Below are positions 1-8,664 of a stretch of DNA of 11,957 bases, piece by piece. A model generated the notes under the pieces. The model worked only from the letters and a program-made list of their open reading frames with translations. It searched no databases and was not told where the DNA came from. The position numbers were made by a program, and so were the translations under genes. Origin of the DNA: Funneliformis mosseae (Eukaryota; Glomeromycota; Glomeromycetes; Glomerales; Glomeraceae); the NCBI GenBank assembly GCA_910592005.1, contig CAJVPP010003331.1:1-11957 (forward strand). Reading direction: 5' to 3'. Each line of letters opens with the position of its first letter. Within the stretch, counting starts at the first letter, position 1.

Positions 1-64
1 TTTTATTTTGTTTTTCTTGTAATTTCATAAATATTAATAAAGATCATGCGAGACTGCCGCACTT

Positions 65-76
65 AATAAAAAAAAA

Positions 77-109
<33 letters not shown>
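65..109 (+). repeat. AATAAA followed by a 42-nt poly-A tract
   Basis: AATAAA at 65-70 runs into an A tract with a single T at 78, ending at 109. Just upstream (44-61) is a GC-rich patch in which TGCG (47-50) can pair with CGCA (58-61). A polyadenylation signal running directly into poly-A is what the 3' end of a retroposed transcript (LINE, SINE or processed pseudogene) looks like. Any body would lie to the left of the window, so this is inference. Simple slippage in an AT-rich genome is the alternative. Confidence 0.35.
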
Positions 110-113
<4 letters not shown>

Positions 114-166
114 TTTTGCACATCATTTTTAGGTGTAACACTAATAATTCTTTCATAATTTTAGAA

Positions 167-223
167 TTAAACTATAATATTTTATAATATTTTTTTCATG
201 TAAAAAGATTTATTATAGTTTAA
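167..223. repeat. 13-bp perfect inverted repeat
   Basis: TTAAACTATAATA (167-179) is the exact reverse complement of TATTATAGTTTAA (211-223), with a 31-nt spacer. In DNA this AT-rich, short palindromes arise easily. I see no target duplication beside it and assign no function. Confidence 0.5.
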
Positions 224-1031
224 ATTATCTTTAATGTTAATAGTTTTCAAAACTGTTTTAATTTTAGCCTAAATATAAAAAGCAAAAAAAAAAGCTAAAA
301 ATTTTATTTTCATTAACGAATTATCATCATTCTCAAAATTTATTTATGATGATTCCAATTTATCATCAATATAATGAATTAGCTATTTTCCTTTTAATTT
401 CAATAATAATTTTCCAATTTTTTTTCATTTTGTAAGAAAACTATCATTAGACTACTTCAATGATTTAGGTAATTATATTTTCTTAAATCAATCAAATTTT
501 TAAATATTAAAAAAAAAAATTAATTATTATTAATATTAGAATATTAATATATAAATTTTTACCTCTTCTGCAAATTTTTATTTTTCTTACTAAATTTTTC
601 ACAAAATCAGTTTTCTTTTAAAAGATCAAAATTTTGTCACTTTAATTTTTGATTCTCTTATTAAATTCAGTAAGATTTCTTTAAAATTTTGATTTTCTAT
701 ATAAGAATAAAGAAGATATATTATTAATTAAAAACTAATTGCTACTGATTATTGCAATAGAAATAAAATTGTATAATGTTTATAATATAAAAAAAAATTT
801 GTGTAAACTATTTTAAAATTCATTCTCAATTTTGTTAGAAGATAAAATTTCCTTTTTAGAAAATATATATAATGTGATACAATTAATCATATTATTTATA
901 TAAGGTAAACTAAATATAACAGGAAAATACAAATTTTTTATTTATATAAATAATAAATAGAAATAAATCAAAAATAATATATCTAATTTTAAATTATCAA
1001 AATTATTAAGAATCTTAACTAATATTTTGCA

Positions 1032-1076
1032 CAGATTCAGATCAGATTCAAATTCAGATTCAGATTCAGATTAGAT
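1032..1076 (+). repeat. CAGATT hexanucleotide tandem repeat
   Basis: CAGATT and near-variants (CAGAT, CAAATT) follow head to tail, with three perfect consecutive copies near 1054-1071. Two more isolated CAGATT copies follow at about 1086 and 1098. This is a short degenerate microsatellite. The frame is closed on both sides, so there is no sign that it encodes a peptide repeat. Confidence 0.7.
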
Positions 1077-1290
1077 CTAATTTGTCAGATTAAGTTTCAG
1101 ATTCTAAATTGATTATCAAATATTATATTGATAATTTATTTTTGCTTTTGTAAAAGCTTCTTTCTCTAGAACTGATCTAAGAAAGCAAGCTTTACCAATT
1201 TGCTATAAATAAGAATTTTTTTTTAATATTTTTTTTAATATATATTTTTTTAAATGTTTTAATTTATTTAGGTTTCATATTTAATTAATT

Positions 1291-1430
1291 AAGTGAGTAA
1301 TAAGGTGTAGGCAGTAGAAGGCAATAGAGGTAGTGAAACAGTAAGAGAAAGTAGAAGGAAGTAAAAAGTGTAGAATAGTGGAGTGGTAGGATAGTTAGCA
1401 AAATAAAAGAAGGAATTGCTGTGTATAAAT
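1291..1430 (+). other. Purine-rich, C-poor block with GTAG/GAAG motifs
   Basis: For about 140 bases the plus strand is almost all A and G with scattered T and only a handful of C. Short motifs such as GTAG, GAAG and AGTG recur irregularly. The flanks are T-rich, so the strand bias flips sharply at both edges. No reading frame stays open across the block and no fixed repeat period is visible. It may be a decayed purine simple repeat. Confidence 0.55.
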
Positions 1431-1567
1431 TAGGATTATTTATTAATATTTACTTTTCTATATTTTAGAAACAGTTAAAATTTTAAGCATTATTTGTTTT
1501 TTATTTTTCATATATAATTCAAAGTCTTTTCTAAGACTTCATATACCAAGTAATTGATTTTACTTTT

Positions 1568-1880
1568 TAGAAATAATTGGATTCAACCAGTTTTGTTAAG
1601 GATTCATTTGATTATTAGTAACTGTATCAATAAATTTTTTAATTTATTATTTTATTTATTTATTTTTTTTTTTTTAATTTATTTCTATCAATTTTTTTTA
1701 ATATTAATTAGCAGTTTATAATAAAAGGTTAGTTAAGATTAATTTTTTTTATTTAAATTTAATTAATTTCATTTTTGAATTTTTTTTTGTATTTGTTTAT
1801 TTGTTTATTTTTTAAATTATATTATTTCAGGATTTGTAATAATAATTTTTTTAATGAAATTGTAAGTGGATTAATTTTTT
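1568..1880 (+). repeat. Upstream group of exon-like modules in T-rich DNA
   Basis: Three segments sit between acceptor-like and donor-like borders. The first follows TTTTTAG near 1569 and ends at GTAACT near 1619. The second follows ATTAATTAG near 1710 and ends at GTTAGT near 1728. The third follows TTTCAG near 1830, is 31 nt long, and ends at GTAAGTGG near 1862. The last donor and the following T-rich sequence match the modules at 3190-3890. These borders also occur by chance in AT-rich DNA, so I treat this group as related repeats, not proven exons. Confidence 0.35.
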
Positions 1881-1902
1881 ATTTATTTATTTATTTATTT
1901 TT
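1881..1902. repeat. (ATTT)n microsatellite
   Basis: Five head-to-tail ATTT units directly follow the last module of the upstream group. Similar shorter TTTA runs occur at 1650-1675. Confidence 0.75.
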
Positions 1903-1980
1903 CTTTATATTATCAACGGAACAATTGATGAGTCATAATAAAGTCATGTAGATAATGCAGTATGATGATCTTTAAATTTA

Positions 1981-2025
1981 GAATTCTAAAAATACTGAGA
2001 ATTCTGCGAATTCTGAAAATACAGA
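1981..2025 (+). repeat. Duplicated 18-mer with GAATTCT cores
   Basis: GAATTCTAAAAATACTGA (1981-1998) recurs as GAATTCTGAAAATACAGA (2008-2025) with two differences. A third GAATTCT lies between them at 1999-2005. This looks like a short local duplication. No function is apparent. Confidence 0.6.
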
Positions 2026-2101
2026 GATCTATGTAATTCTAAAGATTTTTCAAATACTGGTTATAATCCTTATTTTACAAATTAAATAAAATCTAAGAAT
2101 A

Positions 2102-2106
2102 TTTAA
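2102..2106. repeat. 5-bp target-site duplication, left copy
   Basis: TTTAA lies immediately before the TG of the putative LTR and is repeated immediately after its terminal CA at 2360-2364. Confidence 0.45.
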
Positions 2107-2281
2107 TGTTATACTTATTTTTAATATTCTAATTTTTATTGTTATTTTTATTCTATTATATATTTTTACTATTTTACGTATTTTTATTATTCTCAATATA
2201 TTTAGTTTACTTATATTTTATTTTACTAAATTAGTTAATTTATAGTATAGTAATTAGTTAGCTATTACAAAAGAAATTTTG

Positions 2282-2290
2282 TATAAATAG
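2282..2290 (+). promoter_or_regulatory. TATA-box-like site inside the LTR
   Basis: TATAAATAG lies about 60 bases upstream of the AATAAA signal, which suits the LTR promoter. TATA-like strings are common in this window, so position inside the LTR is the main support. Confidence 0.4.
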
Positions 2291-2346
2291 ATAGACTTTT
2301 ACTTATGTTGTAAATTAACTCACTTACGAATACGAGTTTCAATATT

Positions 2347-2352
2347 AATAAA
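2347..2352 (+). terminator. Polyadenylation signal AATAAA of the putative LTR
   Basis: AATAAA lies seven bases before the right LTR boundary and downstream of the TATA-like site. This order suits an LTR R region. Confidence 0.35.
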
Positions 2353-2364
2353 GAAATCATTTAA

Positions 2365-3185
2365 AACTTTTATCTTTCTGCCTCTTTGTGTCTTCATATA
2401 GTCTGATGTGATCTTTACATATTATTTGTATTTAAGTCTGTCATCTGAATTTTTTAATTAAATTGTTTATAATCTCATCTTTCAAGTCTTTATATTTGAT
2501 AGATTTATTTAAGTTTAACATGTAAATTTGGTAAAGTTAAAAGACAGATTTTAACATCTTGACTATAGTAAGCTGCAGTTGAAACCTTAAGTAGAGACTT
2601 GATAACAAGACCAACCAAGTTAAAGAATTCTATGGTGATAATATTTATTATTAATTATTTTTTATAGAAACATTTAAGTGATAAAACTAGCAGAAACTAA
2701 TAGACCTGTCAAATATGATATATATATTATATCTATCATCATTATTATTTATATTATATTTATCATAATTAGCATATCTATTAGCTCTGTTATTATTATT
2801 AATAGTATTATACATACTATAGATTTTCTTTAATTGTAATTCTCTTATATAAAGGGCATGAAAATGCCTTGGAAAAAGGACAAATTCCAACAAGATCCTA
2901 ACATTGTATTCAAAATACATTTAATAATAATAATAAATAATCTTAATATTTTGCAAAACATAAACTTATAATTTTATTCTTATTAACTAAATAAACTCTC
3001 TAATAAATAGCATGTTAAGTTGATTAGATTTAAGTCATAACTATTGTCTCTCTGACTTCAAATTATAGTTAACTTATTCGATGAAAAGAGTAACATTAAT
3101 AGCAATTTTGTAGTAAAAGATCAGGTTTAATTTATTAATTTTTTTATTATTTATTTAAATTTAAATTTAATATTTAATTTTTTTT
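2365..3185. other. AT-rich stretch with weak coding-like scraps
   Basis: I find no convincing gene. A plus-strand scrap at about 2573-2698 reads AAVETLSRDLITRPTKLKNS and stays open if a 33-base GTGATA...TATAG stretch (2635-2667) is skipped. That is shorter than most known introns. A region rich in ATT/ATC triplets (about 2715-2820) produces an asparagine-rich minus-strand frame at 2687-2920, which I regard as spurious. Around 2845-2905 base composition is slightly less AT-rich, and a 36-codon plus-strand frame begins MKMPWKKDKF at 2858 after TATATAAAG. None of these is enough to call a gene. Confidence 0.4.
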
Positions 3186-3189
3186 TGGT

Positions 3190-3890
3190 AGATTATTATT
3201 TACACTTATAGTTACTATATATATTAAATTGATATAATTTAATTTAATTTTTATTTTATTAATTTAATTAATTTTTTTTTAAAAATTGTAGCTTTTTATA
3301 AATAAAATTGTTATATCAAAAAATTGGTAGCTGCCAGTAAAGTGAATTTAATTTAATTTAAAATTTTTTTTTTATTTAATTTAATTTAATTTAATTTAAT
3401 TTATTTTTTTTTTGGATTTCTTTTAATATTATTAGTAATGTCTACAGTAAGTGGGTTTAATTTAATTTAAATAAATATTTTAATTTATTAATTAATTAAT
3501 TTAATTAATTTTTTTTTTAATTTCTTTCTATAACTATAGTAAATTTTAGCATTTGAGGTATAATTTAATTTTAAAATTTAATTTTTTTTAATCTTATTTT
3601 AATTTATTTTTATTTTTAGATGTTTTTAATAATAATAATTGGTGTTTACAGTAAGTAAGTTTAATTTTTTTATAATTTTAATTTATTTTAATTTTTATTT
3701 AATTTTTATTTTTTTTTTTTGTAGTTTTTTATGATTGCAAAAAATTGGCAGTTGCAGTAAATAAGTGAATTTAATTTAATTTTAAGATTTTTTTTTTATT
3801 TAATTTAATTTAATTTAATTTTTTTTAGATTTCTTTTAATATTATTAGTAATATTTATAGTAAGTGGATTTAATTTAATATTTAATTTAT
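3190..3890 (+). repeat. Tandem array of ~105-bp exon-like modules
   Basis: Similar modules recur with donor-like GTAA positions at about 3337, 3447, 3539, 3651, 3757 and 3860 (spacing 92-112), plus a weaker first one at 3211. Each has a poly-T tract ending in GTAG, TTAG or TTGG, then a 19-45 nt core, then GTAAG(T)G and TTTAATTTAATTT. Three cores (3416-3446, 3620-3650, 3829-3859) are each 31 nt and open in the frame starting at their first base, for example ISFNIISNVY and MFLIIIIGVY. The core at 3725-3756 gives FFMIAKNWQL. A larger duplication is superimposed: 3288-3490 resembles 3721-3890. I cannot tell a decayed multi-exon gene duplicated exon by exon from a satellite that happens to contain splice-like strings. 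Confidence 0.55.
3375..3402. repeat. (TTTAA)n pentanucleotide run
   Basis: Five or more TTTAA units lie in the inter-core DNA of the module array. A matching run at 3798-3821 occupies the same place in the second large repeat copy. Confidence 0.7.
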
Positions 3891-3899
3891 TAATTACTT

Positions 3900-4383
3900 T
3901 GTAGAAACCTGTAATTTGCTATTATACAGTTAAGTGATCACCATCAAATTATAATAATCTATTATTGAATACATGATAATCATGATATTAGACTATCTTG
4001 TAAAATTATTAATGACATGCTTATTTAAAGTCTTTTCAAAGTCATAATATAGTCTTAAATAGAAAGTAAATATTATCGACAATTGGCTAAAATAATTAAT
4101 CTAATTTATTTTTTAGATACATTAGATATTATTTGATAATAAATTTAACCTATTTTATGTTATACTATTCTAATATTAAAAATTTTAAAAATGTAAAGTA
4201 ATATAATAGAAATATAAAAAATAAGTATTAGTAAAACTATACCACATATTTTACATTTTTGTAATTAATTAGTATTATAATTAAAATGTCTAATTTAATA
4301 AAATGAAAATCATTATTTAATTAAAATTATAAAGAATTTTTTGATATAAATAATAAATATAATAAAAATAAATAGTCTCTGAT
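3900..4383. other. AT-rich stretch without recognised features
   Basis: This separates the module array from the decayed gene. The last acceptor-like TTTGTAG is near 3903. The octamer TGTTATAC followed by ATTCTAAT (about 4158) resembles the start of the LTR at 2107, but the match ends after some 20 bases and I do not call it. No coding-like frame is visible on either strand. Confidence 0.5.
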
Positions 4384-4665
4384 TCATAAATGCAAATTTC
4401 TGATAATGTTTCGACTATTTTAAGATAGAACCACCATATTCTTTGTTATTTTATCCAAAGATTTAATCACATTGGCATCTATGAATCATAATTTGCAATA
4501 AATGCATTTTTGATAAACTTTAGTAACATGCTCAAAGAATTTTGAAATCTCAATTCATTTATATTTGTTATATTCAACCATTTTTGTAAGATATTTATTA
4601 TTAAAGTTTCATTGATAAATAATTTTATCTCATTTTTTTCTAAAGGACTATTATTTCTATTTTCT

Positions 4666-4750
4666 CTGCAAAAAAGAATAAATTAATAAAATCTATAAAC
4701 CAAAAACAAAAATCATACTAAAAACAGAAATTAAACAAAAAGTAACTTAC
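4666..4750 (-). other. Intron of the decayed gene (85 nt)
   Basis: Read on the minus strand, the donor is TTCA/GTAAGT at 4750 and the acceptor is TTTTTTGCAG ending at 4666, with a T-rich tract before the acceptor. The longest open stretch of the pseudogene begins directly after it. These are textbook borders and a normal size for a fungal intron. Confidence 0.6.
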
Positions 4751-5865
4751 TGAATCCTTTTTTTCTTGAATTTATTAACTGTTTTTCAATATTATTCAGA
4801 AATTTATTTCAGAAATCACTAAAATTTCTGTTTGATACTCACAAACATTCAATCTCTTCCACTGAATTAAGATTACAATTAAAAATTTGGTGTACTAAAT
4901 CTTTGAAAACACCTTTTTTTAGATTTTGAATCCAAAGAAATAAGTACTTTAATTTTTTTAGAAAATTCTGATTGGCTTTCATCTAAAGCATGAAAGTTAA
5001 TAACAAAAAATAATGATAAAGTAAATTATTTACTCTATCTTCTTGCTGTAGTATACTGATTGCTAATATTAATGAATTAAAGTTTGGTATAACTAAGTTA
5101 AATTAATTTGCTAGTGTTTGCATCAATAAATAAAGTTTATAAGCAAGTAACAAGATGTTCAGATTTGTATATAGTCATAAACATATTTGCTAAACGTTTA
5201 TTATATTATGAAGTAGTGTTAGAAGTGTAGATTTCACATTATATAATGTTCAAAAAGTTGAGTAAATATCACTGTCATTAGTAAAAAATGTGTATTTAAA
5301 TGTTATATATTAAGATAAAAAACATCATTGTCATTAACTCTCATATGTATATTATTAGTATTATAAGAATGAGATGTAAGTAAAGGTATATTATATAGAT
5401 GATTAAGCTAAGATGTGGTATTTAGGAATAAATAGGAATAAGAATCAGTCATATTTTACATATTCTATCAATACTTGTATATTTGATCATCTTATAGAAT
5501 GTATTATTATTAAATTTATTATTATTTGTAATCAATACAAAAGGTTCACGTTCATCACTAATTCTTTTATCAAATTAACTTTTATTTAAAGAATCAAAAG
5601 AACGAAGTAAGGTGAGATAAAATATTTTATCATAATATAATTTTAAAGCAAAAATTAGCATTTTCTGAAAGATCGATATTATTATCGCTTAATTCAAGTA
5701 GTTTATTGATGGTATCTGCTACTAATTTTGAATATTAACATTTCTGTTTAAAAGTTCATTAATTTTTAACTTTACTGCAACTGAAGTACTTACTATTAGT
5801 TGTTATTAAAATTTGAATAAAACTAAATTTTTCTATATTATTTTTGTATTTCTTTTATATTATTT

Positions 5866-5924
5866 CTATAATTTAAAAAGTTATTTAGTATTAATATAAT
5901 AATAATATATTATAACTAACTTAC
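5866..5924 (-). other. Possible second intron of the decayed gene (59 nt)
   Basis: On the minus strand, AAAAT/GTAAGTTAG (donor at 5924) leads to AATTATAG (acceptor ending at 5866). The exon before it encodes KLFKDELNLQN. The sequence after it is coding-like but has early stops, so this intron is less certain than the one at 4666-4750. Confidence 0.4.
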
Positions 5925-5970
5925 ATTTTGTAAATTTAACTCATCTTTAAATAATTTTGTATAGATATAT

Positions 5971-6351
5971 TATCTTTTTTCTATTATAAAAAAGTAAAAA
6001 AAATCTGTTTATTGTTTGAAAAATTGATTTGTTAATTAATAAAATTCAATTTATATTTTAGCTTTTCTTTGACTAATTTTGATTTTTAAAAGGCATTTTT
6101 GTGATATAAATTGCAATTGTATTTCTATTATAGAAAATGAAAAAATCAGTTTATCATTGAAAAATTAGCTGATTAATTAATAAAATTCAACTTATATTTC
6201 AATTTTTTATCAGCTAATTTTAATATTTAATGTGTTTTTAGTATTAATAACAATTGTATTTTTATTATAAAAAAATAAAATTTAGTTTATAATGATTTAT
6301 ACTGATAATTTAATAAAATTACATTTATATAACTTATGATTTTTCATTAAC
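5971..6351. repeat. Three-copy diverged tandem repeat (137-149 bp units)
   Basis: Copy 1 is 5971-6119, copy 2 is 6120-6256 and copy 3 is partial, 6257 to about 6351. Each begins TATYTTTYTATTATA with an A-rich run, then GTTTAT..TTGA, TTAATTAATAAAATT and a T-rich segment. Copies 1 and 2 end with CAATTG. Copy 2 holds a perfect 13-bp palindrome arm pair that is degraded in the others. The repeat starts exactly where the upstream end of the decayed gene is lost. No frame stays open through it. Confidence 0.65.
6161..6221. repeat. 13-bp perfect inverted repeat within copy 2
   Basis: AAAATTAGCTGAT (6161-6173) pairs exactly with ATCAGCTAATTTT (6209-6221) across a 35-nt spacer. The arms contain the least AT-rich bases of the unit. 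The equivalent arms in copy 1 are only partly complementary. Confidence 0.65.
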
Positions 6352-6800
6352 TTTATATTAACCAATAAAAAAAATTTTTTAGTTAATAATTATTATATTA
6401 ATTTTCTTTATTTTTCTTAAAATTAATTATTAATATTTTTTTAATATTAATTTAACGCTTTCTTAATATTAATTATTAAAAAACTTAAAATATTTATATT
6501 CTTATTAAATCAAATTTTATTGATTAAAAATAAAAAATTTAAATTTAATTTCCTTAATATAATATTCATTATTAAAAAATAAAAAAATTAAAGTTTTATG
6601 CAATTTTCTTAAAACTTAAACTTCTATTATTAAAATTGTCTTTTTAAAATTGTAAAAAAAAATTTCTTAATAAGATAAAAATTTAACCACTTTTTATGTA
6701 TTTAAGTATCTAAAAGTTTATTTTGTTGAAAACTAATATATTTTGATACTAATTAACAATATTTAGTAATCTTTTGATATTAATATAAAATTCATAAATT
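6352..6800. other. AT-rich stretch of TTAATATTAATTATT-type low complexity
   Basis: Variants of CTTAATATTAATTATTAAAAAA recur irregularly between 6365 and 6640. The stretch is low complexity and self-complementary almost throughout. I see no gene or bounded element in it. Confidence 0.5.
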
Positions 6801-8302
6801 AATTATTAAAACCTATATTTTTAAATAGTTTGAGAAACATTTAGTTCAGCTGTTTATAAACTAAAAACTTTTCAAATGTATCTTATTATATTAATATATT
6901 TTCTGATACTTCAAATTTATTTTGAATATCATTAGTTATTTTCAGTTATATATTATATAATCAGTTAATATATCAATAGTATTTGAAAGATAATTTTAAT
7001 AATAAATACATAAAAAGTTTAATTGTGTTTAATATTTATTATGATAAATATATTAGTAAAACAAAACTCATCTATTACTTTGAGAATTTGCACATTTTGT
7101 TATATCATAAAAATTGTTTATTTAAAAAGATCTGGTTAAATGTAATATAATAGTAAAGCTCTTTTGAAAAATCCTTTTAAAATGCTTAAAAAATATTTAT
7201 AAGATTTTTTAACCTATTTTCTTCTTTTTTTTCTTCATATTTTTTAAGATTTCTTGAAATATTATCAAAAAATTGTAATAAAAAATAGCAGTATATTTAT
7301 TATTAGGTTAATATTTTATTTTGAATAATGGTATGATTTTTTGATTTTAAAAATTTGTGTAAAATTATCATAGTATTCATTTTAAAATTAAAAATTTTGT
7401 ATTAGTTTATTTTCTAAAAAGTTTTTTACAAGATACTCATTAAAAGCATTAAGATAAGTTTTAAGTACTAAAAAATGAAATGATTAATTTGAGACTAATA
7501 TTAAACATCTAATAAAATGTAAGCATAATTTTATTATAATTCATTTTTAAAATTAACATATTATTATCTATAATTAAAATATTGATTCAATATATTCATT
7601 AAAATGGTTATTCTGAATAAAATGCTATATAGATATCTAATATTAAAGATATTAATATATCTAATAAATTAACAAAAATGCAATATATTAAATTTTTACT
7701 TTTACTAAAATATATAACAACTTATTTTCTAATTAGAATTCAGACTACATATACTACATTCTAAATATAATAATAGATTAATTTTCTAAGATTTTAATTT
7801 TATTGTTAAATTTCTTTTCCTTTGAAAAACTACTTTAAAGTTTATTAAAAAATGTTAAAATACTAAAAAATAATTTTCGTAACAGTTAAGTAAAATATAT
7901 AAAAGTTCTAAAAAAGCAATAGACACATAATATTTTTAACCTTTGAATAATAATGTGTCTAATATATAACTAATCCAGAAAATTCATAAATACAGATATC
8001 AAAAAATTTTAAATAACTTTAAACTTTTACATAATTAAAAAAAATAATAATAATTAATAAATTATTTAATTTTAATAGATAATTATATTTAATAACTTAC
8101 TTGAAAAATACCTTGAAAGACTTCAAATAATCATTAGTTTTTTTCAAATCTTATGATAAAAAATCAATCAATTTTGTAGATTTAAAAAGATACTAAAAAT
8201 GTATTTTTAATAATTAACATTATAAGAATAAATAATCAAAAACTCAATAAGATTATTTTCATCTAAAGCTATCATATTAATTATAAATTTTCATTCCATA
8301 TT
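6801..8302 (-). pseudogene. Second, more decayed coding remnant
   Basis: The minus strand again gives a chain of short coding-like stretches broken by stops and frameshifts. In gene order these are IALDENNLIEFLIIYS (about 8210-8287), LIDFLS then DLKKTNDYLKSFKVFF (exon-like, 8101-8192, between TTTTTAG and GTAAGTTATT), FFDICIYEFSGLVIY, LLYILLNCYENYFLVF, VLKTYLNAFNEYLVKNFLEN (about 7390-7475), NISRNLKKYEEKKEENRLKN (about 7200-7260), FSKELYYYITFNQIFLNK and ITNDIQNKFEVSENILI (about 6880-6930). The residues are more biased to K, N, I, F and L than in the first pseudogene, so some pieces may be chance. The motif INxxALDExxxxEF is shared with the first pseudogene. No start, stop or domain can be assigned. 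It may be the upstream half of the same gene or a diverged paralogue. Confidence 0.4.
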
Positions 8303-8384
8303 GTTCTAATTGTAACTTTTATTAACAATATTATTAAAATTAACTTTTAAAAAATTTTTTAATAAAGTTATATTAAAGATAATG

Positions 8385-8532
8385 TTGCAACTAGTTATAA
8401 TTAATAATAAATAAGTATTATAGGATTGCAACTATAATAAAAATTAAATTGCAATTATTTGCAACTGGTGACAAATAAGTATTATATAGTTAGCTGCAAC
8501 TATTAGTATTATAAATATTAAAATTTGCAATT
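8385..8532. repeat. 74-bp tandem duplication with TTGCAACT starts
   Basis: Copy 1 (8385-8456) and copy 2 (8459-8532) both begin TTGCAACT, contain AAATAAGTATTATA, then GCAACTAT, and end with TTGCAATT. They differ by small indels in between. The block is unique within the window and does not code. Confidence 0.6.
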
Positions 8533-8664
8533 AAAATTAGTAGTGTAGTAATATTATTAAAAAGTAATATTACTAAATAAGATAATTATAAAATAGAAGT
8601 AATACTTAAAATTTGTGATTAGTATAAATTATGGTAATTATCAATATTTATATATTATTAAATA

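Larger units (their letters stand above)
1..1030. other. AT-rich non-coding stretch
   Basis: I see no gene here. Both strands are full of stop codons and A/T runs. Local structure is limited to a poly-A tract near the left edge, a 13-bp inverted repeat at 167-223, a shorter ATCATCAT/ATGATGAT pair (323-330 and 346-353), and the sequence TTATTTATATAA occurring twice (about 893 and 938). The only comparatively GC-rich patch is 44-61, just before the poly-A tract. Confidence 0.6.
2107..2359 (+). mobile_element. Probable solo LTR of an LTR retrotransposon
   Basis: The 253-bp segment begins TGTTATAC and ends AAATCA, giving the TG...CA ends usual for LTRs. It is flanked by a 5-bp direct repeat, TTTAA, at 2102-2106 and 2360-2364, the usual target-site length. 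Inside it, a TATA-box-like TATAAATAG (2282-2290) precedes AATAAA (2347-2352) by about 60 bases, in the order expected for U3-R. I see no primer-binding site, polypurine tract or gag/pol sequence next to it, so a solo LTR left by recombination is the simplest reading. The weak points are that TTTAA is a common 5-mer here and that the implied U5 is very short. Copia or gypsy type cannot be decided. Confidence 0.5.
4384..5969 (-). pseudogene. Decayed intron-containing gene, family not recognised
   Basis: On the minus strand, short open stretches follow one another with a residue mix rich in D, E, S, V and G that random AT-rich DNA does not give easily. In gene order they include TKLFKDELNLQN (5925-5969), NKLLELSDNNIDLSE, FDKRISDEREPFVLITNN, KRLANMFMTIYKSE, ALDESQSEFSKKIKVLISLD, GVFKDLVHQIFNCNLNSVEE and, at 4482-4665, about 61 uninterrupted codons including INILQKWLNITNINELRF. 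Two introns with canonical borders are visible. Stops and frameshifts separate nearly all segments, including one frameshift after NAFIANYDS near 4480. The last recognisable piece, SLDKITKNMVVLS, stops at 4420. No start codon is identifiable, and the upstream end abuts a tandem repeat at 5971. I do not recognise a domain. Length, about 450 codons of remnants, suggests part of a larger protein. Confidence 0.55.

Noticed and set aside
44..61. Fragment of a tRNA or tRNA-derived SINE
   Set aside because: The GC-rich patch is too short and shows no A-box or B-box motif or cloverleaf arms.
2687..2920. 77-codon minus-strand open frame
   Set aside because: Half of it is an asparagine/tyrosine-rich translation of an ATT/ATC-rich tract. 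It has no recognisable domain or splice context, and the length is not exceptional for such composition.
2858..2965. Short plus-strand gene starting MKMPWKKDKF after a TATA-like site
   Set aside because: The second half is translated from ATA repeats, only 36 codons are open, and nothing supports expression or homology.
4158..4180. Second LTR start resembling 2107
   Set aside because: The match is an octamer plus a short AT-rich similarity; no matching end, internal TATA/AATAAA order or target duplication follows.
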